Notes: generated by a model not told the origin, from the sequence alone. 64,000 nucleotides of DNA from JAEUTH01 sp039931675 (GCA_039931675.1 JBDTRM010000285.1:19518-83517); one strand, 5' to 3'; positions 36,133 through 44,813 are shown, counted from the stretch's first letter. Program-made: numbers and translations.

Positions 36133-36645
36133 ATGGATCGAACAAAATGGACTGAAAGAAAATTCAATTTTGATTTTCCTGAAGGATGGATTTATAATAT
36201 TCTCGAACGGTTAAGAGGAACACCCGCAAGAATAAATGATATGACACATTCACTTGTGGATGCACAGACTACATTCAAACCGGAAGGGAAATGGAGCATT
36301 AAAGAACACATAGGGCATCTTGCTGACCTTGAAGAATTACACGAAGGAAGAATTGCAGATTTTTTATTGCGAAAGGAAATACTGCGGGCTGCTGATATGA
36401 GCAATGCTAAAACAAATCAAGCCAATCATAATTCAAAAAGCATACAACAGTTATTGAACAATTTTTCTGCTAAAAGAAAACAGTTTGTTACACATCTTGA
36501 AAAATTGGATAACGAAACGCAGTATTTTAAATCAATGCATCCGCGATTGAAGGTAATGATGCGACCTGTTGATATGGCCTATTTCACTGCAGAGCATGAT
36601 GACCACCATCTTGCAACCATGCGCGAAATAGCGATTTCGTTTTAA
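36133..36645 (+). CDS. DinB-family protein (second copy)
   Basis: The 170-residue protein has a DinB-like fold with metal-ligand candidates in KWSIKEHIGHLADLEELHEGR and in the C-terminal AYFTAEHDDHHLATM. It is longer than the copy at 34980 and of a different DinB subgroup (DinB_2-like). ATG at 36133 chosen; an earlier start at 36094 would overlap the methyltransferase 3' end. Last gene of this run before an AraC regulator. Confidence 0.85.
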   Translation: MDRTKWTERKFNFDFPEGWIYNILERLRGTPARINDMTHSLVDAQTTFKPEGKWSIKEHIGHLADLEELHEGRIADFLLRKEILRAADMSNAKTNQANHNSKSIQQLLNNFSAKRKQFVTHLEKLDNETQYFKSMHPRLKVMMRPVDMAYFTAEHDDHHLATMREIAISF

Positions 36646-36711
36646 ACATTAAAAAGCAGTTTTGATTTTATTGATTTCAGGGATATAATCATTTTATTAC
36701 TTTGGCCTCCG

Positions 36712-37542
36712 ATGAACCATCTTTTCCAGGTATTTAAAGTAACAGCAGATGATGTAAAAAAAATTACAACATCGCCTAATGAACCACATCATCATGATTA
36801 TGAAGAGTTGCTGGTTGGTATAGCAGGCGAGTTAGAACATTTTATTGACTTCAAATCAAACACTTTCACTGCCCCGTTTGTAAGCTTTGTAACCAAAGGT
36901 AAGGTGCATCGGGTTAAGCCGGGAATTAAAGATGGCCAATGTGAAATTTGGGTAATGCGTTTTAAAAGCGAGTTCATTCCCGAAACTACTTTTCAGTTGT
37001 ATTGTTATTACCACGATCATGCGAATATCGAAATGCAAAAAGGTGATTGCTTTAATCGCTTGGTGACATTATGTGAAATGATGTTTACTGAAATGCAGCA
37101 AATCACTCCTGATTATGCTGTGATAAGGCATTTGCTCAGTGCATTATTCACTATGATTGAATCGGAAAGGAAAAAAATTAATCCCGATGAAATCATTTTT
37201 CAGAAAACACAAAACATCACCTTCAAAAATTTTTTAAGAATATTGGAAGAAAACTTTCGCAGGTCTGAAGGCGTAGAATTTTATGCTGAGAAATTATTCA
37301 TGACAGCACGTAACCTGAATTTAATCTGTCAGCATATTTTACAAAAAAGCGTTTCTGAAATTATCGAAACACGTAAACTTATTGAAGCAAAAAACCTTTT
37401 GATGAATACTGATAAATCTATTTCTGAAATCGGCTTTGAACTTGGCTACAATGAGAAAGCATATTTCACAAGCGTATTCAAAAAGAAATCATGCCAAACA
37501 CCAACTGAATTTCGCGAAGAGATGAGCAAGCTCATTTCTTAA
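36712..37542 (+). CDS. AraC-family transcriptional regulator
   Basis: The 276-residue protein has an N-terminal cupin-like sensor domain (about 1-150, with PHHHDYEELLVGIAGELEH). A C-terminal AraC helix-turn-helix domain (about 170-276) ends SISEIGFELGYNEKAYFTSV and FKKKSCQTPTEFRE. It is the likely local regulator of the flavin-dependent oxidoreductase, YceI and OsmC genes that follow, all on the same strand. That target is inferred from position only. TTACTTTG (36697-36704) lies 8 bases before the start and is one mismatch from the -7 consensus. Confidence 0.87.
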   Translation: MNHLFQVFKVTADDVKKITTSPNEPHHHDYEELLVGIAGELEHFIDFKSNTFTAPFVSFVTKGKVHRVKPGIKDGQCEIWVMRFKSEFIPETTFQLYCYYHDHANIEMQKGDCFNRLVTLCEMMFTEMQQITPDYAVIRHLLSALFTMIESERKKINPDEIIFQKTQNITFKNFLRILEENFRRSEGVEFYAEKLFMTARNLNLICQHILQKSVSEIIETRKLIEAKNLLMNTDKSISEIGFELGYNEKAYFTSVFKKKSCQTPTEFREEMSKLIS

Positions 37543-37657
37543 TATCACAACACTTTTACCGAAAATTGTTACCGCTTGTCTTATTGATGAGTGCATCTTT
37601 GTGCCGTTCAAGGTAAATAATAAAAGAAAATCATTTCATAATCGTTTTAGGAAATAT

Positions 37658-38701
37658 ATGGAAATAGGAGTTGATAGTTTTGCTGCAGCAATGTATCGTA
37701 ATGAGAACGGTACAATAATTAATAGTACAGATGCAATTGCAGAGTTGTTAGAAAGAATAGAACATGCTGATGAGGTTGGATTAGATGTTTTTGGAATAGG
37801 CGAGCATCATCGCAAAGAGTTTCTCGACTCTGCACCTGTCATCATTCTCGCTGCGGCTGCTGCGCGTACCAAACGAATTTGTCTTACAAGTGCCGTCACA
37901 GTGCTAAGTGCAGCCGATCCGGTTAGGGTATTTCAAAATTTCGCAACACTTGATTTAATTTCTAAAGGCAGGGCTGAAATGGTTGTGGGGCGTGGCTCTT
38001 TCATAGAAGCCTTTCCTTTGTTTGGATTTAATCTACAGGATTATGATGAACTTTTTTCTGAGAAGTTAGATCTGTTACTCAACATTCGGAAGAACGAAGT
38101 TGTTACATGGTCAGGTAAATTTCGACCGGCACTTAAGAACCAGGCTATTTATCCGCGACCTATTCAAAATCCGTTGCCCGTTTGGTTAGGTGTTGGTGGC
38201 ACACCTGAATCATTTATTCGTGCAGGCACGCTCGGACTTCCACTTATGGTTGCAATCATTGGCGGAGAAACACATCGTTTTCGCCCGCTGATTGATCTTT
38301 ATAAAGAAGCAGGTAAGAGAGCCGGTCATTCGACTGACCAATTAAAAGTAGGATTACACTCGCTTGGTTATGTTGCAAGCACAACACAAGAAGCAATTGA
38401 TGATTATTATCCCGGCTATGCCGAAACATTTACACGAATAGGAAAAGAACGTGGATGGCCTCCGGTTACGCGCGCTCACTTCGATTCACAGATTGGACCA
38501 AAGGGTGCATTGCTTGTAGGTGGCCCTGATGAGATAGCTGAAAAAATTATTCGCCATAGCGATGCGCTTGGTGGCATTTCACGAATTACTTTTCAGATGG
38601 ATAATGCAGGATTACCTCATGCAAAACTTTTGCAATCCATTAAACTAATCGGTACACAAGTTGCGCCATTGGTCAGGTTAGAGAAAGAAGTATTGGTATA
38701 A
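37658..38701 (+). CDS. Luciferase-like (LLM) flavin-dependent oxidoreductase
   Basis: The 347-residue protein has the bacterial-luciferase TIM-barrel pattern: EIGVDSFAA opening, GIGEHHRKEFLDSAP, TSAVTVLSAADPVRVFQNFATLD, KGRAEMVVGRGSF, and the C-terminal GGPDEIAEKIIRHSDALGG. It is an FMNH2- or F420-like-dependent monooxygenase; the organism type suggests FMN. I take the ATG at 37658 with GGA upstream; the longer frame from a non-ATG codon at 37601 is discounted. Its AraC neighbour and the YceI/OsmC genes suggest oxidative or xenobiotic stress. Confidence 0.87.
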   Translation: MEIGVDSFAAAMYRNENGTIINSTDAIAELLERIEHADEVGLDVFGIGEHHRKEFLDSAPVIILAAAAARTKRICLTSAVTVLSAADPVRVFQNFATLDLISKGRAEMVVGRGSFIEAFPLFGFNLQDYDELFSEKLDLLLNIRKNEVVTWSGKFRPALKNQAIYPRPIQNPLPVWLGVGGTPESFIRAGTLGLPLMVAIIGGETHRFRPLIDLYKEAGKRAGHSTDQLKVGLHSLGYVASTTQEAIDDYYPGYAETFTRIGKERGWPPVTRAHFDSQIGPKGALLVGGPDEIAEKIIRHSDALGGISRITFQMDNAGLPHAKLLQSIKLIGTQVAPLVRLEKEVLV

Positions 38702-38744
38702 AATAAGGTTAGAAAAATAATTAAATCATTAAAAATTAAAAAAA

Positions 38745-39293
38745 ATGGAAATTACAGAATTAACAAAAACAAAATGGGGCATTGACCCTGCGCACTCTGA
38801 GGTTGCTTTCAAGGTAAAGCACCTTATGATTACAAATGTAAAAGGCGTGTTCAAAGAATTTGATGCAAGCATTTACACCACAAGCGAAGATTTTATGACT
38901 TCAGAAATTGATTTCTGGCTGAACCCGGCATCGGTAGATACGGGTGATGCAAAGCGTGATGAACATTTAAAAAGTGCGGATTTTTTTGATGTAGAAAATC
39001 ACAAGCAAATTACATTCACCGGTAATACTTATGAGAAGGTGGACGATACTAATTACGAACTTTATGGTGAACTGACTATCAAAGGTATCACCAAACAAAT
39101 AAAATTAGATGTAGAATTTGGAGGCGTGATGAAAGATCCGTGGGGCAATCACAAAGCAGGTTTTACGATAGAAGGAAAAATAAATCGCAAAGATTGGGGA
39201 TTAAACTGGAATGCGGCATTGGAAGCAGGCGGAATGTTGGTTAGTGAAGATGTGAGAATAAACTGCGAAATACAATTGGTAAAACAGTCGTAA
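38745..39293 (+). CDS. YceI-family protein without signal peptide
   Basis: The 182-residue lipocalin-like YceI fold has WGIDPAHSEVAFKVKHLMITNVKG, the VDTGDAKRDEHLKSADFFD turn and ITFTGNTYEKV. The final block is NRKDWGLNWNAALEAGGMLVSEDV. Many YceI proteins are periplasmic; this one has no signal peptide, so it is probably cytosolic. It binds polyisoprenoid-type ligands in known cases. Next gene starts 21 bases later. Confidence 0.9.
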   Translation: MEITELTKTKWGIDPAHSEVAFKVKHLMITNVKGVFKEFDASIYTTSEDFMTSEIDFWLNPASVDTGDAKRDEHLKSADFFDVENHKQITFTGNTYEKVDDTNYELYGELTIKGITKQIKLDVEFGGVMKDPWGNHKAGFTIEGKINRKDWGLNWNAALEAGGMLVSEDVRINCEIQLVKQS

Positions 39294-39314
39294 TTCAAAA
39301 AAAGAGTTCACACT

Positions 39315-39995
39315 ATGGACTACAAATTTGAAAAACCGGTTCATGGAATCATCGGCAATGAAAAATACCAATGCACTATTGAATGGCGCAACGGGAAATT
39401 TATTGCCGATGAGCCAGCAACATCAGGAGGAAAAGATTCCGGTCCTGATCCATATACGCTATTGCTTTCATCACTGGCATCGTGCACATTGATCACGATG
39501 CGAATGTATATTGACCGCAAAGGTTGGGACATTCCTGGGTTAGCTGTGGATGCAAATATGTACCATGAAACAAAAGATGAAAAAACCAAAACTATTATTG
39601 ACTGTGATATTTTATTTCTCAGCCCTGTTAGTGATGAACAAAAATTGCGCTTGCAGGAAATTGCAAAACGCTGTCCTATTTCAAAAATATTAGAAGGCGA
39701 AATTAAGGTACGAACATTTTTGTTTCGTGATGTGGAAACAGCAAAAAAAATCAATTATGCCAATGATGAAATTACCGTAGTATGGAAACCAGAATTATGT
39801 CAGCACTCCACAAGATGCTTTGCGCAACTTCCTGAAGTCTTTAATCCGCGAATAAAAAAATGGATTGATTCTAACGGAGCAACATCAGAGCGGATAATTG
39901 ACCAGGTAAGAAAATGTCCATCGGGTGCTTTGACTTTTTATAACAACGATAAAATGAAAAATAATGACACTGTTACTAACGCTATTGAAAATTAA
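39315..39995 (+). CDS. OsmC-family peroxidase-like protein fused to a YjdI-type 4Fe-4S domain
   Basis: The 226-residue fusion has an OsmC domain (1 to about 135) with its two redox cysteines (LLSSLASCTLITMR and AKRCPISKILEG). A Fer4_19/YjdI-like domain (about 150-220) follows, with cysteines in ELCQHSTRCF and VRKCPSGALTF. OsmC members reduce organic hydroperoxides; the iron-sulfur tail may supply electrons, which is inference. It lies in the YceI-OsmC-DUF2630-GNAT run. Confidence 0.87.
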   Translation: MDYKFEKPVHGIIGNEKYQCTIEWRNGKFIADEPATSGGKDSGPDPYTLLLSSLASCTLITMRMYIDRKGWDIPGLAVDANMYHETKDEKTKTIIDCDILFLSPVSDEQKLRLQEIAKRCPISKILEGEIKVRTFLFRDVETAKKINYANDEITVVWKPELCQHSTRCFAQLPEVFNPRIKKWIDSNGATSERIIDQVRKCPSGALTFYNNDKMKNNDTVTNAIEN

Positions 39996-40066
39996 AAATT
40001 AAGTCTAAAGACGGGCAAGCTGAAAACCGTTAACAGAGTAGGCATAAAATTTAAAATCAAAATAAA

Positions 40067-40300
40067 ATGGAAGACGTAAGAGTAATGAAACACATTGAAG
40101 ATTTGGTAGCTGAAGAAGATAAGCTATACGCAACTGAAAGATTAAGCGATGAAGAAGTAAAACGACTTCATGAAATAAAAATTGAGTTAGACCGGTATTG
40201 GGATTTTTTGAGACAAAGGCGTGCATTGCGTGATGCCGGGCAAAATCCAGCCGCTGCACATATTCGGGATGCCAAAACTGTTGAGAATTATAAAGAGTAA
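40067..40300 (+). CDS. DUF2630 family protein
   Basis: The 77-residue protein matches DUF2630 well (HIEDLVAEEDKLYA, DEEVKRLHEIKIELDRYWD, LRQRRALRDAGQNP). The fold is a helical hairpin; function unknown. Ten bases separate it from the GNAT gene, so the two are likely co-translated. Such genes often sit beside OsmC/YjdI genes. Confidence 0.88.
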   Translation: MEDVRVMKHIEDLVAEEDKLYATERLSDEEVKRLHEIKIELDRYWDFLRQRRALRDAGQNPAAAHIRDAKTVENYKE

Positions 40301-40310
40301 ATAATTTATC

Positions 40311-40646
40311 ATGGCGCAAAAAACTGAAGAACGAAATATAGATTTATCGAAGGCTGAAGTGGTGAACAACAAAAATAACCGCCAGTTTGAAATTCGTGTG
40401 GGTGATCTTGTTGCAAAAATTCCATACAACTTTAAGGATGATATGATTGCATTGTTTCATACTGAAGTGCCTGATGAGTGGAGAAGAAAAGGCATTGCAA
40501 CAAGGCTAACGGGGTATGCACTCAACTATGCCAAAGACAATGATTTAAAAATATTGCCTTACTGTCCTTTCATCGCTAAATATATTAAAGAGCATCCTGA
40601 ATGGAAGCCACACGTAAAACGTTTTGTTTCCGGTACTGATTATTAA
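40311..40646 (+). CDS. GNAT-type N-acetyltransferase (YjdJ-like)
   Basis: The 111-residue protein is of the short GCN5-related type, with the acyl-CoA segment VPDEWRRKGIATRLTGYALN and a final LPYCPFIAKYIKEHPEWKPHV. This small group is known as YjdJ, and in E. coli yjdI and yjdJ are neighbours. Here the yjdI-like domain is fused to OsmC 300 bases upstream, so the pairing is conserved. Substrate unknown. Confidence 0.87.
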   Translation: MAQKTEERNIDLSKAEVVNNKNNRQFEIRVGDLVAKIPYNFKDDMIALFHTEVPDEWRRKGIATRLTGYALNYAKDNDLKILPYCPFIAKYIKEHPEWKPHVKRFVSGTDY

Positions 40647-40687
40647 TTATAAAATAAATACCGTCTTCAAATACGAAATAAATTAAA

Positions 40688-41368
40688 ATGAAAATAACCG
40701 ATACAGTAAACGACCATCAAAAAAACGGAGTGCAGGAACCTTTAAAATTTCTTGTTTTCTCTGCTTCGCTCAGAAAAGATTCACTGAATACACGCCTTGC
40801 AAAACTTGCTGCGGCAATCATTAAAAAAAATGGTGCTATAGTTGACTTTGCCGATATGAAAGAATTTGATTGTCCTTCATTCAATGGCGACCTGGAGCAA
40901 TCAACAGGCATTGCTTCAGGTGCAGAAGAATTTCGTAAACGGCTTTTACAAAATGATGCGTTTATAATTTCATCTCCTGAATATAACGGCTCGATGCCGG
41001 GACTTATAAAAAACGCAATTGACTGGGTTTCACGCTTTCGGCCACAGCCGTTTAATGAAAGGCAGGCATTATTGATGTCGGCCTCTCCGTCAATGGCTGG
41101 CGGTAATCGGGCGCTCTGGTCGCTTCGTACTCCACTCGAACATCTTGGTGCAAGAGTTTTTCCTGATATGTTTTCATTAGCAATGGCACATCAGGCTTTC
41201 AATGAAGAAGGTAACTTAATCAATCCGGTTTTGGCAACACGATTTGAAGAAAATCTTGTCGCCTTCATGAATCTTGCAGAAGCTCAAAAACATTATCCAT
41301 GTATTAAAAAAGCATGGGTTGAATTTCTCGGTGAGCAGCCTGACCCTGTTACAGAAAGGGTAGAGTAA
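40688..41368 (+). CDS. NADPH-dependent FMN reductase family protein
   Basis: The 226-residue flavodoxin-fold protein has FSASLRKDSLNTRLAKLAA near the N-terminus, the SPEYNGSMPGLIKNAIDWVSR block typical of ArsH/YieF-type reductases, and LMSASPSMAGG. It probably reduces FMN, quinones or chromate with NAD(P)H. It could feed reduced flavin to the luciferase-like enzyme at 37658, which is inference from position. Confidence 0.87.
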   Translation: MKITDTVNDHQKNGVQEPLKFLVFSASLRKDSLNTRLAKLAAAIIKKNGAIVDFADMKEFDCPSFNGDLEQSTGIASGAEEFRKRLLQNDAFIISSPEYNGSMPGLIKNAIDWVSRFRPQPFNERQALLMSASPSMAGGNRALWSLRTPLEHLGARVFPDMFSLAMAHQAFNEEGNLINPVLATRFEENLVAFMNLAEAQKHYPCIKKAWVEFLGEQPDPVTERVE

Positions 41369-41397
41369 AATGAAAGTAACCTTTACTATTACGAAAC

Positions 41398-42288
41398 ATG
41401 AACAGGCAACAATTTTTAAAAGCGCTGGCAGTAATTCCATTAACAGCATCAGCAATGAAATTAAATGATTTAAATAAAATAACTGAACTATTCGGCAGCA
41501 CAGAAAAGATGCCTGTGTTGTTTTTTGGTCATGGCAGCCCGATGAATGCCATCGAAGAAAATGAATTTGTAACAGGATGGCGCAACATAGGTAAAACGTT
41601 ACCAAAGCCCAATGCAATTTTATGTGTGTCGGCCCATTGGGAAACGAGAGGAACTTTTGTTACAGCAATGCAAAAGCCACCGACAATACATGACTTTGGC
41701 GGCTTTCCGCAGGCATTGTTTGATGTTCAGTATCCGGCACCCGGTAGTCCTGATCTTGCTAAGGAAACAAAAAGTATAATAAAAAAAACTGAAGTTGGTT
41801 TGGATGATAAATGGGGACTTGACCACGGTGCATGGAGCGTAGTAAGAAGATTATATCCCAATGCTGATGTACCGGTTATTCAAATGAGTTTGGATTATTA
41901 TCAAACTCCTCAATATCATTATGAGCTGGCAAAAGAGCTTTCATCGCTTCGCAAAAAAGGTGTCTTGATTATAGGAAGTGGAAACATGGTGCACAATCTC
42001 GGCATGGTTGCATGGGACAAATTAAACACCAGCGATTATGCTTATGATTGGGCGTTGGAAGCAAGTTCTAAAATGAAAAAATATATTTTGGATGGCGACT
42101 TTCAACAGTTGATCAATTACAAATCGCAAGGCAAAGCATTTGATCTCGCCATTCCAACTCCCGAACACTATCTTCCTCTTCTCTATGCATTAGCATTAAA
42201 AGAAGAAAGGGAAAAGGTGAGTTTATTTAATGACAAAGCAGTTGGAGGTTCACTTACTATGACTTCATTAAAAATTGACAAAGCATGA
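41398..42288 (+). CDS. ygiD: 4,5-DOPA dioxygenase extradiol (YgiD-like)
   Basis: The 296-residue LigB-type protein has metal-ligand candidates in FFGHGSPMNAIEENE, VSAHWETRG and GSGNMVHNLG. The IHDFGGFP block and the catalytic region DHGAWSVVRRLYP are also present. The family opens catechol-type rings with a bound divalent metal. The N-terminal 30 residues (RQQFLKALAVIPLTASAMK) resemble a Tat-like or short hydrophobic lead, which is unusual for YgiD. It ends the plus-strand run. Confidence 0.87.
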   Translation: MNRQQFLKALAVIPLTASAMKLNDLNKITELFGSTEKMPVLFFGHGSPMNAIEENEFVTGWRNIGKTLPKPNAILCVSAHWETRGTFVTAMQKPPTIHDFGGFPQALFDVQYPAPGSPDLAKETKSIIKKTEVGLDDKWGLDHGAWSVVRRLYPNADVPVIQMSLDYYQTPQYHYELAKELSSLRKKGVLIIGSGNMVHNLGMVAWDKLNTSDYAYDWALEASSKMKKYILDGDFQQLINYKSQGKAFDLAIPTPEHYLPLLYALALKEEREKVSLFNDKAVGGSLTMTSLKIDKA

Positions 42289-42443
42289 ATCACGGATAAA
42301 TGGTTTATTGTTTAATAAAGTGTTTAAGAGTGCCTTAATGCCCGAAGTAATAATTGCCAAACAAGGCCAGCAACAATATAAATTCAAATTCAGTGAGCTA
42401 AGCAAAGGTCAATGATGGATTAGTAAATATTGAAGTGATAAAA

Positions 42444-42809
42444 TTAAAAGTTAAGTTGAGCATATAGAGGAGATGCAGCCATTTTTCCGTCATAATCATT
42501 TACAATCTTCTCCTCTGCACCAATCATAAATGCAACTTTTTTTAAGTAATCAGGAGGATACTCTAATCCACACAGGATATTTAAGAATTCCTCTTTTATT
42601 TTTTCAATTATTCCATTTTCCGAATATTCCTTTACGCGTTTATTCGTATCAAATATAAGCCATACCGTAAGTGATTTATCTGCGAACACAAATGGAATCT
42701 CGTATTCTATATTTAATAAACAGATTTCATTCTTTGCTGACCATTCGAGAGCAAGAGTCCTCACATAATCAACAAAATTAAATTGCACCAACTTTAAATC
42801 CTTAACCAT
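42444..42809 (-). CDS. Hypothetical protein, last gene of a four-gene reverse cluster
   Basis: The 121-residue soluble protein has no recognised domain; mixed alpha/beta (LLNIEYEIPFVFADKSLTVW, EYPPDYLKKVAFMIGAEEKI). An AGAAAA-like purine stretch precedes the ATG. It lies 13 bases downstream of the 39-residue membrane peptide gene and closes a tight cluster of four small genes. Confidence 0.7.
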   Translation of the reverse strand: MVKDLKLVQFNFVDYVRTLALEWSAKNEICLLNIEYEIPFVFADKSLTVWLIFDTNKRVKEYSENGIIEKIKEEFLNILCGLEYPPDYLKKVAFMIGAEEKIVNDYDGKMAASPLYAQLNF

Positions 42810-42822
42810 TTTTCTTCAGTGC

Positions 42823-42942
42823 TTAATGTTTTTGATGTTTAGCTGCTTTTCCATTTTTTTCCATAGGTGCATTTTTCATTTCAGACACTGTCCATACCAT
42901 TCCGGCAAACCACATACCCCCTATTAAAAATAATGCCGTCAT
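42823..42942 (-). CDS. 39-residue membrane peptide
   Basis: The frame begins with a hydrophobic segment of about 18 residues (TALFLIGGMWFAGMVWTV) and ends in a basic tail (MEKNGKAAKHQKH). It looks like a single-pass membrane peptide. It sits 16 bases after one small gene and 13 bases before another, all on the reverse strand, which supports translation. No family recognised. Confidence 0.65.
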   Translation of the reverse strand: MTALFLIGGMWFAGMVWTVSEMKNAPMEKNGKAAKHQKH

Positions 42943-42958
42943 ATCTGTTTAAATTAAA

Positions 42959-43153
42959 TTATACCCCTTTTCGGTTCTCCCGAAAATCCTGCCCGCCCGG
43001 ATCATTATATATGGCATAATTTAATTTTTTGTTCTCCATGCTTTCAAGCTCCTTCACACTTTCATTCTCATTATCTTTTAAATTCTCCTTATTGTAAGAA
43101 TAAGTGTTTCCGGCCTTATTTACTTTTCGTGTTTTAATTTTAAAGTCTTGCAT
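42959..43153 (-). CDS. Small hydrophilic protein of the reverse cluster
   Basis: The 64-residue protein from the ATG at 43153 is highly charged (NENESVKELESMENKKLN) and ends DPGGQDFRENRKGV. No membrane segment or domain is recognised. It lies 22 bases from the gene upstream and 16 from the one downstream. A longer reading from a TTG at 43186 would overlap the previous gene. Confidence 0.5.
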   Translation of the reverse strand: MQDFKIKTRKVNKAGNTYSYNKENLKDNENESVKELESMENKKLNYAIYNDPGGQDFRENRKGV

Positions 43154-43175
43154 GATTTCGGAATTTATGGAATTA

Positions 43176-43451
43176 TTAAACAGCAACTTCTAAATTCCTT
43201 TTTTTAATTAACTCATTTGATTTTAATACGTGTGGAATTTCTTTTTTTTCTTCTCCATCGCGCTGCACGTCCAGCTTTTGATTTTTCTCTGCATGTACCC
43301 ATCCTGTGTAATAATATTCATGCCTGCTGCAAAATGTACATTTTCGGGCAACAAGAAATGGATAAGGCTTTCCGTTATCCAATATCCACTCTGAGTAATC
43401 TCTATATTTCCAGGTGTGTCCTATAACTTTACAAATAATATTCATTTCCAT
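43176..43451 (-). CDS. Small zinc-ribbon-like protein, DUF1660-like N-terminus
   Basis: The 91-residue protein has an N-terminal CKVIGHTWKYRDYSEW, then CTFCSRHEYYYTGWVHAE. The spaced cysteines and the C-x4-G-H-x-W pattern resemble DUF1660/zinc-ribbon proteins found in phages and accessory islands. The metal site would use the N-terminal Cys/His and the CxxC. First gene of the reverse cluster; start at 43451 or three codons on is uncertain. Confidence 0.65.
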   Translation of the reverse strand: MEMNIICKVIGHTWKYRDYSEWILDNGKPYPFLVARKCTFCSRHEYYYTGWVHAEKNQKLDVQRDGEEKKEIPHVLKSNELIKKRNLEVAV

Positions 43452-44041
43452 TATTAGTTTGATTTATACTTTTAAAAAACAATGCCACTAACCCAAAGAA
43501 TGCCTTAAAATGGGTAAACAAAAATTTTTCTGTTGTAAAGCGGTCATTATCTTCCATCACTAAAATTTTGTCAGCTCGATAATTAATTTTGATTGGTACT
43601 ATTTCCCCAATGTTGATATTTTATTCTACACAATCCCCATTTTTCAAAACGCTTGTGTTCCCGCACAAGTGTCGCCTGTGGCTTTAGCTTTTAATTTTTC
43701 TTTCTTCTCCGCCCGGTGCCTGAAGATGGCTTCGCTTACAAGTGCAACTGTATCAAAATAGCAACAAACTATTTGCTCCTGTTCATTTCTTTTTTAATAA
43801 TGACAGAGATAATTTTCTCCGAAAGTGTTGCAAAAGAAAATGAAACTATTTCAACGGATATCCGAGTTTACAGGTAATGTTACTCCGCAATATTCACAAG
43901 TTTAAAAAACTTTAAGGTTTGGGGTTCTTCACATTAACTAAATGAAATTTGACAAATTGAACTGAGCAAGAAAAGCTCCCTGGGTGCACTTCTAATGGGA
44001 TAATAATTTTCTTTACTTTTATCATCTAAAACATAAAACTT
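43452..44041. other. 590-base region with no recognisable gene
   Basis: I find no protein frame with family features on either strand. The only structure noted is CTTGTG/CACAAG near 43652-43670 with a further GTCGCCTGTGG copy next to it. Flanked by divergent genes (43451 reverse, 44042 forward), so it should carry two promoters; I could not place either. Confidence 0.5.
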
Positions 44042-44338
44042 ATGTATCTCATTCGCGAAGTATTTAAAACAAAACCCGGCAAAGCCAAAGAACTTGTCAA
44101 GAAATTTAAACAAGCCATTCCTCATTTTGAAAAATCAGATGAAGGAAAAAATTTTAAAGTGCTTACTGACATTGTAAGCCATTATTGGACTGTAGTAATG
44201 GAATATGAAGTAGAAGACATCGGTAAGCATTTGAACAACATGCGCACTGCTACTTCCAGTCCCGAATTGCAGGAAATTATGAAAGGCTACATTGACCTTG
44301 TTGAAGGAGGTTCAAGGGAAATTTTTTTGGTGGAATAG
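44042..44338 (+). CDS. Dimeric alpha-beta barrel domain protein (NIPSNAP/ABM-like)
   Basis: The 98-residue protein has a ferredoxin-like pattern: strand MYLIREVFKTKPGKA, helix KELVKKFKQAIPHF, strand FKVLTDIVSHYWTVVMEYEVE, helix LQEIMKGYIDLV, final strand GSREIFLVE. It resembles NIPSNAP or monooxygenase-type small barrels; the catalytic role is unclear. Monocistronic in appearance. Confidence 0.7.
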   Translation: MYLIREVFKTKPGKAKELVKKFKQAIPHFEKSDEGKNFKVLTDIVSHYWTVVMEYEVEDIGKHLNNMRTATSSPELQEIMKGYIDLVEGGSREIFLVE

Positions 44339-44469
44339 TTTAGTTGAAAAACTTTCTATACCCCCTCTGTCATAACTTCTTGAATAAACGCTTCTTTCAA
44401 TTTTATCAGAAAGTGACATACTCCCTGATCTTTGTTTGTAGTCATTTACTACAGACTGGTTACTTGTAT

Positions 44470-44790
44470 TTAGAGTAAAAGAATAAGCAATAATATGATA
44501 ATGATTAGCGCACCCACTGAAATGTAAACCCCTCCGCCAACTTCGCGAAGTCGTTCGCGGATTGATCGTACTTCTTTTCTTAATTCTCTTTTTTCAGCCG
44601 ATTCAAGTTTCGATTTATCAATTGCTTTGATTTCTTCTAATCTGAATAAAAGAGATTTTATCTCTGCAACTGCAATAGCTGAACTATCACTTACCGAAGC
44701 AGAAGGTGCATTAACTGAGGCTTCACTTTTAAGCGGATTAATTGTAAGGAGCATGCATACTGTGATGCTGCTGAGCATTAGTTTTTTCAT
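44470..44790 (-). CDS. Secreted coiled-coil protein with C-terminal membrane anchor
   Basis: The 106-residue protein has a signal peptide (KKLMLSSITVCMLLTINPLKSEA), a serine/alanine spacer, a charged helix with coiled-coil character (LESAEKRELRKEVRSIRERL) and a final hydrophobic stretch (SVGALIIIILLLILLL). Seen in Bacteroidota near stress genes. It starts 23 bases after the stop of the lmo0937-type gene, so they are likely one operon. Function unknown. Confidence 0.75.
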   Translation of the reverse strand: MKKLMLSSITVCMLLTINPLKSEASVNAPSASVSDSSAIAVAEIKSLLFRLEEIKAIDKSKLESAEKRELRKEVRSIRERLREVGGGVYISVGALIIIILLLILLL

Positions 44791-44813
44791 TTCACTTGAG
44801 TGTTAGAAGTTTA

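Noticed and set aside
39341..39754. A 137-codon reverse-strand frame
   Set aside because: It lies wholly within the OsmC-YjdI gene, whose domains and cysteines are clear. No family features in the reverse frame.
43934..44125. Reverse-strand frame overlapping the gene at 44042
   Set aside because: No recognisable features, overlaps the start of a conserved-looking barrel protein, and no ribosome-binding signal.
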